From Hippophae tibetana (Eukaryota; Streptophyta; Magnoliopsida; Rosales; Elaeagnaceae), in NCBI GenBank assembly GCA_037013495.1, contig CM072810.1:80026449-80090448 (forward strand): a stretch of DNA of 64,000 nt, in the 5' to 3' direction. Under the pieces are notes generated by a model. That model did no database searches and was not told the origin of the DNA. It was given only the letters and a program-made list of their open reading frames with translations. Numbering within the stretch: the stretch's first letter is position 1; the number at the start of each line of letters is the position of its first letter. Made by a program: the position numbers and the translations under genes. Shown in pieces: positions 38,476 to 52,497 of the stretch.

Positions 38476-41400
38476 TTGTTGGAACTCTTATGTATCAAAT
38501 GTTTTCTTGTTTTTCAAAATGTGAGCAGTATTCCCTTCTTTTTCTCTTCGCCTGTATTTTTTAAAGAATAGAGATTGATTGAATAAATTAATAAATAACC
38601 CTTGGTCGGAACCACTATCTACTTTATAGCTCTTATGAATAAAACTGAAAGGAAGTAAAATGGAAATGTTGCAACAAAAGGTTTAAACCCTATTTAAGTG
38701 ACGTAAAAGACGGAATTTGTTTACAAAAATGAGTATCCAAAGCATGGAAAATTAATATTTTGTGAATCTATACGATCTTCAATTTGATGTAATATAATTG
38801 TCGTTTCAATACACGAGTACAAGATTATCGTAGTGAATAGTTGCGACACATATTTATTAAATTGTTTGTTCTTTTTGAAAATGTGAATAGTATCCATTTT
38901 ATTTTTCTTTCTCTTATATTTTTTTCAAGAATATAGAATGAATGAAAACAATAATAAATAACCCTTGGTTGGCACCAATATCTTCATTACAGCTCTTTTG
39001 AATAAAATCCAAAGTAAGTAAAACGGAAAGGCTGTGACAATAACATCAAAACCTTTCTAAGTGATGTAAATGATGCCATTTGTGTTCAAAAATGAGGTTC
39101 CAAATCAAGGAATATTAATATTGTGTTTGTCTATACAATCTGTGATTTGATATATTGTAATTCTTGTGTCGATAACCAAGTAAACAATTATCGTAGTTAA
39201 TAGTTGGAAGTCATATTTATCAAATATTTTATTGTTTTTCAAAATGTGAGCAGTATTCCCTTCTTTTTCTCTTCTCTTATATTTTTTAAGGAATAGAGAT
39301 TGATTGAATAAATTAATAAATAACCCTTCGTCGGACCCAATTTCTACTTTATAGCTCATTTGAATAAAACAGAAAGGAAGTAAAACGGAAATGTTGCAAC
39401 AAAACGTTTAAACCCTAATTAAGTGACGTAAACGATGGAATTTGTGTACAAAAATGAGTTTCCAAAGCAAGGAAAATTAATATTGTGTGAATCTATACGA
39501 TCTTCAATTTGATATATTATAATATTCATTTCAATACACGAGTACAAGATAAATGTAGTGAATTTTTGCGACACATATTTATTAATTTTTTTGTGGTTTT
39601 TGAAAATGTGAATAGTATCCATTTTATTTTTCTTTCTCTTATATTTTTGAAAGAATAAAGATTGAATGAAAACAATAATAAATAACCCTTCGTGGGCACG
39701 AATACCTTCATTATAGCTCTTTTGAATAAAATCGAAAGTAAGTAAAACGGAAATGGTGTGACAATAACATTAAAACCTTGCTAAGTGATGTAAACGATGC
39801 CATTTGTGTTCAAAAATGAGGTTGCAAATTTAGGAATATTAATATTTTGTTAGTCTATACAATATGTGATTTGAAATATTGTCATTCTAGTGTCGATAAC
39901 CGAGTAAAAAATTATCGCAGTTAATTGTTGGAACTCTTATTTATCAAATGTTTTCTTGTTTTTCAAAATGTCAGCAGTATTCCCTTCTTTTTCTCTTCGC
40001 CTGTATTTTTTAAAGAATAGAGATTGATTCAATAAATTAATAAATAACCCTTGGTCGAACCAATATCTACTTTATAGCTCTTATGAATAAATCCGAAAGG
40101 AAGTAAAATGGAAATGTTACAACAAAAGGTTTAAACCCTATTTAAGTGACGTAAACGATGGAATTTGTGTACAAAAATGAGTTTCCAAAGCAAGGAAAAT
40201 TAATATTGTGTGAATCTATACGATCTTCAATTTGATATATTATAATAGTCGTTTCAATACACGAGTACAAGATTAACGTAGTGAATTTTTGCGACACATA
40301 TTTATTAATTTTTTTGTTGTTTTTGAAAATGTGAATAGTATCCATTTTATTTTTCTTTCTCTTATATTTTTGAAAGAATATAGATTGAATGAAAACAATA
40401 ATAAATAACCCTTCGTGGGCACGAATACCTTCATTATAGCTCTTTTGAATAAAATCGAAAGTAAGTAAAACGGAAATGGTGTGACAATAACATTAAAACC
40501 TTGCTAAGTGATGTAAACGATGCCATTTGTGTTCAAAAATGAGGTTGCAAATTTAGGAATATTAATATTTTGTTAGTCTATACAACATGTGATTTGAAAT
40601 ATTGTAATTCTAGTGTCGATAACCGAGTAAACAATTATCGTAGTTAATAGTTGGAAGTCATATTTATCAAATATTTTGTTGTTTTTCAAAATGTGAGCAG
40701 TATTCCCTTCTTTTTCTCTTCTCTTATATTTTTTAAGGAATAGAGATTGATTGAATAAATTAATAAATAACCCTTCGTCGGACCCAATTTCTACTTTATA
40801 GCTCATTTGAATAAAACCGAAAGGAAGTAAAATGGAAATGTTGCAACAAAACGTTTAAACCCTAATTAAGTGACGTAAACGATGGAATTTGTATACAAAA
40901 ATGAGTTTCCAAAGCAAGGAAAATTAATATTGTGTGAATCTATACGATCTTCAATTTGATATATTATAATAGTCGTTTCAATACATGAGTACAAGATTAT
41001 CGTAGGGAATAGTTGCGACACATATTTATTAATTTTTTTGTGGTTTTTGAAAATGTGAATAGTATAGATTTTATTTTTCTTTCTCTTATATTTTTTAAAG
41101 AATATAGATTGAATGAAAACAATAATAAAAAACCATTGTTGGGCACCAATATATTCATTACAACTCTTTTGAATAAAATCGAAAGTAAGTAAAACGGAAA
41201 TGGTGTGACCAAAACATTAAAACCTTGCTAAGTGATGTAAATGATGCCATTTGTGTTCAAAAATGATGTTCCAAATCAAGGTATATTAATATTGTGTTAG
41301 TCTATACAATATATGATTTGATATATTGTAATTCTTGTGTCTATAACAGAGTAAACAATAATCTTAGTTCATAGATGGAACTCTTATGTATCAAATGTTT

Positions 41401-44400
41401 TCTTGTTTTTCAAAATGTGCGCAGTATTCCCTTCTTTTTCTCTTCGCCTGTATTTTTTAAAGAGTGAAGATTGATTGAATAAATTAATAAATAATCCTTC
41501 GTCGGACCCAATTTCTACTTTATAGCTCATTTGAATAAAACCGAAAGGAAGTAAAATGGAAATGTTGAAACAAAACGTTTAAACCCTAATTAAGTGACGT
41601 AAACGATGGAATTTGTGTACAAAAATGAGTTTCCAAAGCAAGGAAAATTAATATTGTGTGAATCTATACAATCTTCAATTTGATATATTATAATATTCGT
41701 TTCAATACACGAGTACAAGATAAACGTAGTGAATTTTTGCGACACATATTTATTAATTTTTTTGTGGTTTTTGAAAATGTGAATAGTATCCATTTTATTT
41801 TTCTTTCTCTTATATTTTTGAAAGAATAAAGATTGAATGAAAAGAATAATAAATAACCCTTCGTGGGCACGAATACCTTCATTATAGCTCTTTTGAATAA
41901 AATTGAAAGTAAGTAAAACGGAAATGGTGTGACAATAACATAAAAACCTTGCTAAGTGATGTAAACGAAGCCATTTGTGTTCAAAAATGAGGTTGCAAAT
42001 TTAGGAATATTAATATTTTGTTAGTCTATACAATATATGATTTGAAATATTGTAATTCTAGTGTCGATAACCGAGTAAACAATTATCGTAGTTAATAGTT
42101 GTAAGTCATATTTATCAAATATTTTGTTGTTTTTCAAAATGTGAGCAGTATTCCCTTCTTTTTCTCTTCTCTTATATTTTTTAAGGAATAGAGATTGATT
42201 GAATAAATTAATAAATAACCCTTCGTCGGACCCAATTTCTACTTTTTAGCTCATTTGAATAAAACCGAAAGGAAGTAAAATGGAAATGTTGCAACAAAAC
42301 GTTTAAACCCTAATTAAGTGACGTAAACGATGGAATTTGTGTACAAAAATGAGTTTCCAAAGCAAGGAAAATTAATATTGTGTGAATCTATACGATCTTC
42401 AATTTGATATATTATAATAGTCGTTTCAATACACGAGTACAAGATTATCGTAGGGAATAGTTGCGACACATATTTATTAATTTTTTTGTGGTTTTTGAAA
42501 ATGTGAATAGTATAGATTTTTTTTTTCTTTCTCTTATATTTTTTAAAGAATATAGATTGAATGAAAACAATAATAAAAAACCATTGTTGGGCACCAATAT
42601 ATTCATTACAGCTCTTTTGAATAAAATCGAAAGTAAGTAAAACGGAAATGGTGTGACAATAACATTAAAACCTTTCTAAGTCATGTAAATGATGCCATTT
42701 GTGTTCAAAAATGAGGTTCCAAATCAAGGAATATTAATATTGTGTTAGTCTATACAATCTGTGATTTGATATATTATAATTCTTGTGTCGATAACCAAGT
42801 AAACAATTATCGTAGTTAATAGTTGGAAGTCATATTTATCAAATATTTTGTTGTTTTTCAAAATGTGAGCAGTATTCCCTTCTTTTTCTCTTCTCTTATA
42901 TTTTTTAAGGAATAGAGATTGATTGAATAAATTAATAAATAACCCTTCGTCGGACCCAATTTCTACTTTATAGCTCATTTGAATAAAACGGAAAGGAAGT
43001 AAAATGGAAATGTTGCAACAAAAGGTTTAAACCCTATTTAAGTGACGTAAAAGACGGAATTTGTTTACAAAAATGAGTATCCAAAGCATGGAAAATTAAT
43101 ATTTTGTGAATCTATACGATCTTCAATTTGATGTAATATAATTGTCGTTTCAATACACGAGTACAAGATTATCGTAGTGAATAGTTGCGACACATATTTA
43201 TTAAATTTTTTGTTGTTTTTGAAAATGTGAATAGTATCCATTTTATTTTTCTTTCTCTTATATTTTTTTCAAGAATATAGATTGAATGAAAACAATAATA
43301 AATAACCCTTCGTGGGCATGAATACCTTCATTATATCTCTTTTGAATAAAATCCAAAGTAAGTAAAACGGAAATGGTGTGACAATAACATTAAAACCTTT
43401 CTAGGTGATGTAAATGATGCCATTTGTGTTCAAAAATGAGGTTCCAAATCAAGGAATATTAATATTGTGTTAGTCTATACAATCTGTGATTTGATATATT
43501 GTAATTCTTGTGTCGATAACCAAGTAAACAATTATCGAAGTTAATAGTTGGAAGTCATATTTATCAAATATTTTGTTGTTTTTCAAAATGTGAGCAGTAT
43601 TCCCTTCTTTTTCTCTTCTCTTATATTTTTTAAAGAATAGAGATTGATTGAATAAATTAATAAATAACCCTTCGTCGGACCCAATTTCTACTTTATAGCT
43701 CATTTGAATAAAACGGAAAGGAAGTAAAATGGAAATGTTGCAACAAAACGTTTAAACCATAATTAAGTGACGTAAACGATGGAATTTGTGTACAAAAATG
43801 AGTTTCCAAAGCAAGGAAAATTAATATTGTGTGAATCTATACGATCTTCAATTTGATATATTATAATATTCGTTTCAATACACGAGTACAAGATAAACGT
43901 AGTGAATTTTTGCGACACATATTTATTAATTTTTTTGTGGTTTTTGAAAATGTGAATAGTATCCATTTTATTTTTCTTTCTCTTATATTTTTGAAAGAAT
44001 ATAGATTGAATGAAAACAATAATAAATAACCCTTCATGGGCACGAATACCTTCATTATAGCTCTTTTGAATAAAATCGAAAGTAAGTAAAACGGAAATGG
44101 TGTGACAATAACATTAAAACCTTAATAAGTGATGTAAACGATGCCATTTGTGTTCAAAAATGAGGTTGCAAATTTAGGAATATTAATATTTTGTTAGTCT
44201 ATACAATATGTGATTTGAAATATTGTAATTCTAGTGTCGATAACCGAGTAAACAATTATCGCAGTTAATATTTGGAACTCTTATGTATCAAATGTTTTCT
44301 TGTTTTTCAAAATGTGAGCAGTATTCCCTTCTTTTTCTCTTCTCTTATATTTTTTAAGGAATAGAGATTGATTGAATAAATTAATAAATAACCCTTCGTC

Positions 44401-46909
44401 GGACCCAATTTCTACTTTATAGCTCATTTGAATAAAACGGAAAGGAAGTAAAATGGAAATGTTGCAACAAAAGGTTTAAACCCTATTTAAGTGACGTAAA
44501 AGACGGAATTTATTTACAAAAATGAGTATCCAAAGCATGGAAAATTAATATTTTGTGAATCTATACGATCTTCAATTTGATGTAATATAATTGTCGTTTC
44601 AATACACGAGTACAAGATTATCGTAGTGAATAGTTGCGACACATATTTATTAAATTTTTTGTTGTTTTTGAAAATGTGAATAGTATCCATTTTATTTTTC
44701 TTTCTCTTATATTTTTTTCAAGAATATAGATTGAATGAAAAAAATAATAAATAACCCTTCGTGGGCATGAATACCTTCATTATATCTCTTTTGAATAAAA
44801 TCCAAAGTAAGTAAAACGGAAATGGTGTGACAATAACATTAAAACCTTTCTAGGTGATGTAAATGATGCCATTTGTGTTCAAAAATGAGGTTCCAAATCA
44901 AGGAATATTAATATTGTGTTAGTCTATACAATCTGTGATTTGATATATTGTAATTCTTGTGTCGATAACCAAGTAAACAATTATCGTAGTTAATAGTTGG
45001 AAGTCATATTTATCAAATATTTTGTTGTTTTTCAAAATGTGAGCAGTATTCCCTTCTTTTTCTCTTCTCTTATATTTTTTAAAGAATAGAGATTGATTGA
45101 ATAAATTAATAAATAACCCTTCGTCGGACCCAATTTCTACTTTATAGCTCATTTGAATAAAACGGAAAGGAAGTAAAATGGAAATGTTGCAACAAAACGT
45201 TTAAACCCTAATTAAGTGACGTAAACGATGGAATTTGTGTACAAAAATGAGTTTCCAAAGCAAGGAAAATTAATATTGTGTGAATCTATACGATCTTCAA
45301 TTTGATATATTATAATATTCGTTTCAATACACGAGTACAAGATAAACGTAGTGAATTTTTGCGACACATATTTATTAATTTTTTTGTGGTTTTTGAAAAT
45401 GTGAATAGTATCCATTTTATTTTTCTTTCTCTTATATTTTTGAAAGAATATAGATTGAATGAAAACAATAATAAATAACCCTTCATGGGGACGAATACCT
45501 TCATTTTAGCTCTTTTGAATAAAATCGAAAGTAAGTAAAACGGAAATGGTGTGACAATAACATTAAAACCTTGCTAAGTGATGTAAACGATGCCATTTGT
45601 GTTCAAAAATGAGGTTGCAAATTTAGGAATATTAATATTTTGTTAGTCTATACAATATGTGATTTGAAATATTGTCATTCTAGTGTCGATAACCGAGTAA
45701 ACAATTATCGCAGTTAATTGTTGGAACTCTTATTTATCAAATGTTTTCTTGTTTTTCAAAATGTGAGCAGTATTCCCTTCTTTTTCTCTTCGCTTATATT
45801 TTTTAAAGAATAGAGATTGATTGAATAAATTAATAAATAACCCCTGGTCGGACCCAATATCAAATTTATAGCTGTTTTGAATAAAACCGAAAGGACTTAA
45901 TACGGAAATGTTGCAACAAAAGGTTTAAACCCTATTTAAGTGACGTAAACGATGGAATTTGTGTACAAAAATGAGTTTCCAAAGCAAGGAAAATTAATAT
46001 TGTGTGAATCTATACGATCTTCAATTTGATATATTATAATATTCGTTTCAATACACGAGTACAAGATAAACGTAGTGAATTTTTGCGACACATATTTATT
46101 AATTTTTTTGTGGTTTTTGAAAATGTGAATATTATCCATTTTATTTTTCTTTCTCTTATATTTTTGAAAGAATATAGATTGAATGAAAACAATAATAAAT
46201 AACCCTTCGTGGGCACGAATACCTTCATTATAGCTCTTTTGAATAAAATCAAAAGTAAGTAAAACGGAAATGGTGTGACAATAACATTAAAACCTTGCTA
46301 AGTGATGTAAACGATGCCATTTGTGTTCAAAAATGAGGTTGCAAATTTAGGAATATTAATATTTTGTTAGTCTATACAATATGTGATTTGAAATATTGTC
46401 ATTCTAGTGTCGATAACCGAGTAAACAATTATCGTAGTTAATTGTTGGAACTCTTATTTATCAAATGTTTTCTTGTTTTTCAAAATGTGAGCAGTATTCC
46501 CTTCTTTTTCTCTTCGCCTGTATTTTTTAAAGAATAGAGATTGATTGAATAAATTAATAATAACCCTTGGTCGGAACCAATATCTACTTTATAGCTCTTA
46601 TGAATAAAACTGAAAGGAAGTAAAATGGAAATGTTGCTACAAAAGGTTTAAACCCTATTTAAGTGACGTAAAAGACGGAATTTGTTTACAAAAATGAGTA
46701 TCCAAAGCATGGAAAATTAATATTTTGTGAATCTATACGATCTTCAATTTGATGTAATATAATTGTCATTTCAATACACAAGTACAAGATTATCGTAGTG
46801 AATAGTTGCGACACATATTTATTAAATTTTTTGTTGTTTTTGAAAATGTGAATAGTATCCATTTTATTTTTCTTTCTCTTATATTTTTTTCAAGAATATA
46901 GATTGAATA

Positions 46910-49900
46910 AAGGGGTACCTTGAACAACTAGACAATAATGAAGTGATGACAAAATCTAGTACACTTTTAAATCTACCCAGTTCTTCATCTATGAAAGAGG
47001 CCAATCCACCTGAACTTGAACTCAAAGACTTACTTGAGCACTTAAAATATGTGTTTTTGGGAGAAGGGGAAACTTAGCCAGTGATAATTTCTTCAACCTT
47101 GACCAAACCACAAGAAAAGGAACTCATCAAAGTGCTTAAACAGTTTAAGAAATCTATAGGTTGGAGTATAGGGGATATAAGAGGCATTAGTCCAACAATG
47201 TGTATGCACAAGATCAACTTGGAGGACGGTGCTAAACCTGTACGAGAGGCCCAAAGAAGACTAAACCCAAACATGCAAGAGGTAGTTAAAAAGGAAATTC
47301 TTAAATTATTAGAAGAAGGGATTATCTATCCTATTGCAGATAGTAAGTGGGTTAGTCCAGTGCATGTGGTACCAAAGAAATCTGGGATAACAGTTGTTAA
47401 GAATGACAAAAGTGAATTAGTGCCCACTAGAATAATCACTGGATGGAGAATGTGTATAGATTTTAGGAAACTAAATTTATATACGAAAAAGGATCACTTT
47501 CCTCTTCCATTCATTGATCAAATGTTGGAAAGATTAGCTGGGCACGAATTTTACTGTTTTTTGGATGGACTGTCTGGATATTATCAAGTACCCATAGCAC
47601 CAGAAGATCAGGAAAAGACCACATTTACATGTCCTTTTGGGACATTTGCTTTTCGCAGAATGCCATTTGGGTTATGCAATGCCCCTGCCACGTTCCAGAG
47701 ATGCATGATATCCATTTTCTCGGACATGGTGGAAAAATTCATTGAGATTTTCATGGACGATTTCTCTGTCTTTGGGAACTCATTTGATGATTGCTTACAT
47801 AAATTGACTTTGGTTTTAGAAAGATGCATTGAATGCAATCTAACCCTTAGTTGGGAGAAAAGTCATTTTATGGTTCAACAAGGGATAGTTTTAGGACATA
47901 TAATTTCAAACAAGGGTATTGAAGTTGATAAGGCAAAAGTTGAATTGATATCCAAACTACCTCCCCCTACATTTGTGAAAGGGATAAGAAGCTTCTTGGG
48001 ACATGCAGGATTCTACAGACGATTTATTAAAGATTTCTCTAAAATAAGTCGTCCATTATGTAACTTGCTATCCAAAGATGCTGATTTTGATTTCAACAAT
48101 GACTGCCTTACTTCCTTTAATACCTTGAAAGATAAACTCACATCTACCCCTGTTATAATGGCACCAAACTGGTCTTTACCCTTTGAAATAATGTGTGACG
48201 CTTCTGATTATGCAATAGGAGTAGTCCTGGGACAAAGAGTGGATAAGCGTTTACATGTCATCTACTATGCTAGCAAAACACTCAATGATGCCCAGATGAA
48301 TTACACCACCACTGAAAAGGAATTCTTGGCTATAGTATTCTCTTTAGACAAATTTCGGTCATATTTAGTAGGATCTAAAGTGATTGTGCATTCTGATCAT
48401 GTTGCTTTAAGATACCTATTAAGTAAGCCAAATGCCAAGCCAAGATTAATCAGGTGGGTCTTACTCTTACAAGAATTTGACCTAGAAATCAAGGATAAGA
48501 AAGGCAGTGAAAACTTAGTAGCTGACCATTTGTCTAGGTTGATTTCTAACTTTAATTCTCTTAAAGATGAGAGTAATGACGATATAGTTGAAACCTTTCC
48601 TGATGAACAGTTATTTTTCATAGGTCCGAACCCATGGTACGCTGATATTGTAAACTATCTTGCCACTGGTGTTTTGCGACCTAACACTTCATATCAGGAG
48701 AAGAAAAGGTTTTTTAAAACTATTAAGGACTATTTCTGGGATGACCCTTATTTATACAAGATTGGTCAAGATCAAGTCATCCGGAGATGTGTACCTGAAG
48801 AAGAACATAAGAGCATTCTGACTTTTTGTCATGAACTTCATTGTGGGGGTCATTTTGGAGGTGAAAAGACAGCCCGTAAGATATTACAGTCTGGATTCTT
48901 TTGGCCCACTCTTTTTAAAGATGCTCATATGTTTTGTGCACAATGTGATAGATGTCAAAGAACAGGAAACATAAGCAAAAGAGATGAAATGCCTTTGACA
49001 TCTAATTTAGTTGTTGAACTCTTTGACGTATGGGGGATTGACTTTATGGGTCCTTTTCCCCCATCTAATGGTTTTCAATACATTTTGGTTGCTGTGGATT
49101 ATGTGTCCAAGTGGGTAGAAGCTATACCCACCAAAACCAATGATGCTAATGTTGTTGTGAAATTCTTGAAAGATTTCATATTCAGTAGGTTCGGAACGCC
49201 TAGAGCTATAATAAGTGATGGAGGTAGCCATTTTTGTAACAAACTCTTTGATGGAGTACTAAACAAGTACAACATCACACATAAGGTAGCTACTCCATAT
49301 CATCCTCAAACTTCCGGTTTAGTGGAAGTAAGTAATAGGCAAATTAAGGGAATACTGGAACGCACTGTGTGTCCCTCAAGGAAGGATTGGGCATTTAAGT
49401 TAAATGATGCCTTATGGGCATACCGCACCGCTTACAAAACACCTATTGGGATGAGCCCTTACCGGTTAATCTTTGGGAAAGCGTGCCACCTTCCAGTTGA
49501 ACTTGAACACAAGGCTTATTGGGCAATTAAAGAGCTAAACATGGATTTAGATAAAGCAGGTGAAAAACGAGTACTCCAGCTTCATGAGTTGGAAGAAATT
49601 AGGAATGAAGCCTATGAGAATGCCAAATTATACAAGGAGCGTACTAAGCGCTATCATGACAAGAGGCTAGTTCCTAAAACTTTTCACCCTGGAATGAAAG
49701 TTCTTTTATTTAACTCTCGTTTGAGATTGTTTCCAGGAAAGCTAAGATCAAGATGGGATGGACCATTCAAAATAGTTCAGGTATCTGAACATGGAGTGGT
49801 AGAACTATTGGACTCCAAGACACAAAAAACGTTCAAAGTTAATGGCCATCGTGTCAAGCCTTATGTGGAAGAACCAAACAACATTGCTGAAATGGATTGC

Positions 49901-49921
49901 ATTTGGCTGAGTAACCCTTAG
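46910..49921 (+). pseudogene. pol: Retrotransposon pol fragment: reverse transcriptase, RNase H, integrase
   Basis: One frame is open from the left junction, is interrupted by a TAG at 47075-47077, and then runs 946 codons to the stop at 49919. Counting residues from 47081: reverse transcriptase at about 60-260, with D162 ([10 protein letters not shown]) and the FMDD box (D226, D227); RNase H at about 365-485, with D373, E413, D439 and D482; integrase with an HHCC-type finger (H587, H591, C622, C625), catalytic D654, D713 and E749 in the D-D-35-E spacing, and a GPY/F-type motif (GPF at 894-896) near the C-terminus. The core catalytic residues are all present. What disables it is the missing protease/gag part and the single stop between the protease-RT linker and RT. 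No frameshift was seen. This is a transposon relic, not a host gene. Confidence 0.93.
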
Positions 49922-51833
49922 CACCAAAAAGATACGTCTTGCTAAGACGTTAAACTAAGCGCTGGATGGGAGGCAACCCATCATGTTAGGTAATTTTTTT
50001 TGTTGTTATTTGTTTTATTTACTTAATTTTATTGTTTATTTTAGTTTACTTGTATGTGAATAATTTTTAAAATTTGTTAAAACTAAAATATTTGTTGAGA
50101 TGTTAGAAGTTCACAGCGATCTGTCTGTATACACTTTAATGATGAATATGATGGATGCACCTGCATTTCTTCATTACTACTTACACATTCTCAAGAAATA
50201 GGTAATCTTTCTCCTCTTTTCTCTTTATCTTTAATTTGCAGTTGTTACATTGAGGACAATGTAAGTTCTAGGTTGGGGGTGGTGAAAAGTTACCATGCCT
50301 AATAAAAAAATAAAAAATAAAAAATCTCACAAAAATTTATCATTTCTTTAAATCAAATTTAAGTAAATAGTTAAGTCTTTGGTACTGTTAGATTAATTTT
50401 TTTTGAAAACATATCATGAAATATTTTGTAATTATTTTTGATAATTAGTTAGTTTTTGTCATAACTAGTATTTCTTGATAAAATGTGGAAATTATATTAA
50501 ACCCAAAATCGGTGTTTATGAATTTTTTAGTGGAGACTACCCTTGTGAGATATAATTTGAACCTAATTTCTTTTATTCAGAGTGAAATATATATTTTTTC
50601 TACTCCAAACACATTTCTTATTTATTCAAAAGTTTAGATGATCTCTATAGGTATTAGCATTGAATGTATGAATTTTTTCTCATCTTAATAGAGTATCATA
50701 TATTTTTGATTATTATTTTTATTTAGATTAAACGATTTGAGTAGAAATGGATAGTATATGCTTATATCTCATTCATGCATGACTGCTACAAAAACAAAAA
50801 GACATATCTGGGGTTACCTAAACCAAGCTCAAACAGAAAAGCCACAAAATTAACCACTCACCAAAATCCAAAAAAATGTACAATCTGTACATGGGTTGAC
50901 TCTCTAAAAAATACATATATTGAAAAATATCTACAAAAAAAAAAAATAAATAAATAAATAAAAAATAAATAAATAGTATCATCTACATACTATGACCCAC
51001 ATTGCCTACAAAGTTGTGAGTAAAGGCTAATTACAAAAGAAAGATATAGGAAGTAATTCCCTAAAAAGTCATTGCAATTTCTTCATTTGTAAAAGCATAT
51101 ATCTTGAAATTCTTTCTTAATGAGTTTGATTTATGCATGGAAATAATTTTTGTATATGATATCTTTATAATTTATACATTCGATTCCTTTCATGAGATCA
51201 ATGTTAAAATAACACTTTGAGCCTTTATTCTTTATACATATGCGAACATATTAGTTCATTTCTATACAGCAACTCTTTCGCATATAAATTAGTATGAGTG
51301 TTTGAACCCATAGGATTCAGTGCTTCGAGAGTATTGACTTGTGAGGAATAGAGTCGAAGCGAATACTGATTCATGACACTGAAATTGGGTAAAATTAAAT
51401 TGATACATTTTTGAAATGAAATATGAAAATGATTTTCGACTAATTATTGTAATAAAATCATGATTGTTTAAAGAGATTAAAATAACTTATGCTTGAGAGT
51501 TTAATTATGATCTTAAAGGAGATTAAAAAGTATGAGATATTTTTGTGATATGTTGTGTTCTTTTATTCTTAAATTAATTTTTGATTGTGTTGTAATTTTA
51601 ATTTTTGATTTGATTGTTTTTATCTTTACATTTAGTTCAATGTTTGTGGGTATCATTACTGAAAACCCTCACGAGACTCAAACTCGTCCACTAGGGCAAC
51701 CTAGGGGTTTAACGGCTTGTTGCATAGGCTAAATGCAACCGTTTCAATCCACGAAAGTGATTTAGGATAGTTTAATTTTTAGCTTTTATCGCTTCTCTTG
51801 CTAAGAGACTAGCAAGAAGCTGGTTGGGGGTTG
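49922..51833 (+). other. Retrotransposon 3' non-coding region between pol and the LTR
   Basis: It begins with AAGACGTTAAACTAAGCGCTGG and GGGAGGCAACCCATC, then AT-rich sequence with no substantial reading frame. An internal purine-rich GGTTGGGGGTGGTGAAAAG lies at about 50272. An A/T-rich AAATAAATAAATAA microsatellite lies at about 50940-50976. A 66-codon frame at 51532-51732 is hydrophobic at its start but has no recognisable domain; I do not call it a gene. An envelope-like gene, present in some Athila elements, is absent or decayed beyond recognition. Confidence 0.75.
51822..51833 (+). other. Polypurine tract of the retrotransposon
   Basis: GGTTGGGGGTTG lies immediately before the LTR start TGATGA. 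This is where plus-strand DNA synthesis would begin. It is preceded by CTTGCTAAGAGACTAGCAAG, which can form a 6-bp stem. Confidence 0.75.
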
Positions 51834-52126
51834 TGATGAGTGCTCAAAAAGCACTAAAATAACCATGATTTTATGTACCTTAATTGATTAAAAATACATA
51901 TATTTATATGTTTTATCATATATTTATATAAATTTGTCTTTTTCGGAATCACGGGTATTTTTATTGTTTTTCAGGTATTTTGGCTTAAAAACGCAATGTA
52001 AAGACTCAAAGAGGAATATTTGAAGCAATACATCACAAATATATCAATAAATAATTGAGAAAAGGTCAACAAACATGGAAAAATCGGACGAAATGGGTCG
52101 AAAAGGTCAAAAATGTCAAAAAGACG

Positions 52127-52310
52127 GAAATCGTGCGCCGCAGCCCAGCCGTGCGCGCAGCCCAGCGCCCAGCCGCGCGCTGGCATGCCCAGCTGCGCGC
52201 AGCGCAGCGCGCTGGCACTGTTCACGCGCGCTGAGCTGCGCGCAGCGCCCCAGCAGCCCCCCTCCGCGCGCCCAACGCGTTTTCGCCCCATTTTTCACGT
52301 GCAGCCGCCC
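52127..52310 (+). other. GC-rich block in the LTR U3 region
   Basis: About 180 bp made largely of G and C, with irregular repeats of CGCGCAGC, CAGCCGCGCG and GCGCCCAGC, in a window that is otherwise very AT-rich. Open frames in several phases here (for example 52075-52509, and on the minus strand 51971-52291) are a by-product of high GC, not genes. Confidence 0.85.
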
Positions 52311-52430
52311 CTGTGACGTCATGCTGACGTCATTGATGACATCAGCAATTCCAATACGCGTTTTTACATTTTTTAATATTTTTTTAACATTTTTTTACTC
52401 ATTTTTTCTCTCCATCCTCACCTATAAATA
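52296..52430 (+). promoter_or_regulatory. LTR promoter: G-box, tandem TGACGTCA sites and TATA box
   Basis: A CACGTG G-box is at 52296-52301, TGACGTCA palindromes at 52314-52321 and 52325-52332, and a related TGATGACATCA at 52334-52344. TATAAATA follows at 52423-52430, about 90 bp downstream, and a C/T-rich leader comes next. Tandem TGACG motifs bind TGA/bZIP factors in as-1-type plant elements; stress- or hormone-linked transcription is therefore plausible but inferred. Confidence 0.65.
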
Positions 52431-52497
52431 CCCCCCTTCCCTTCACTTCAAAAAACACCTTCAAAACTCACTTCTCTCTTCTTTCTTTCTCTCATTT

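Larger units (their letters stand above)
31346..46909. repeat. Satellite array, middle block
   Basis: The same A/B monomers as on the left, with no gene content. Longer-range periods appear. A type-B monomer with GATTGATTAAATAAATT and AACCGTTTGTCGG recurs at about 33505 and 36400, 2895 bp (eight monomers) apart. A second variant repeats at 32173 and 34347, 2174 bp (six monomers) apart. From about 41700 the variants grade into the GGTTTTTG and TTTTTTCAAGAATATAG types that dominate the right end of the window. The block ends in the middle of a type-A monomer at the retrotransposon junction. Confidence 0.96.

Noticed and set aside
51532..51732. A 66-codon frame with a hydrophobic start between pol and the LTR, considered as an envelope-like remnant.
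   Set aside because: Too short, with no recognisable domain and no upstream continuation. Nothing beyond hydrophobic composition supports it.
51640..51760. A short region with small inverted repeats (TTGCATAGGCTAAATGCAA) considered as a tRNA-like sequence.
   Set aside because: It lacks a cloverleaf, the A and B box consensus, and a T-arm. It is better read as retrotransposon 3' non-coding sequence.
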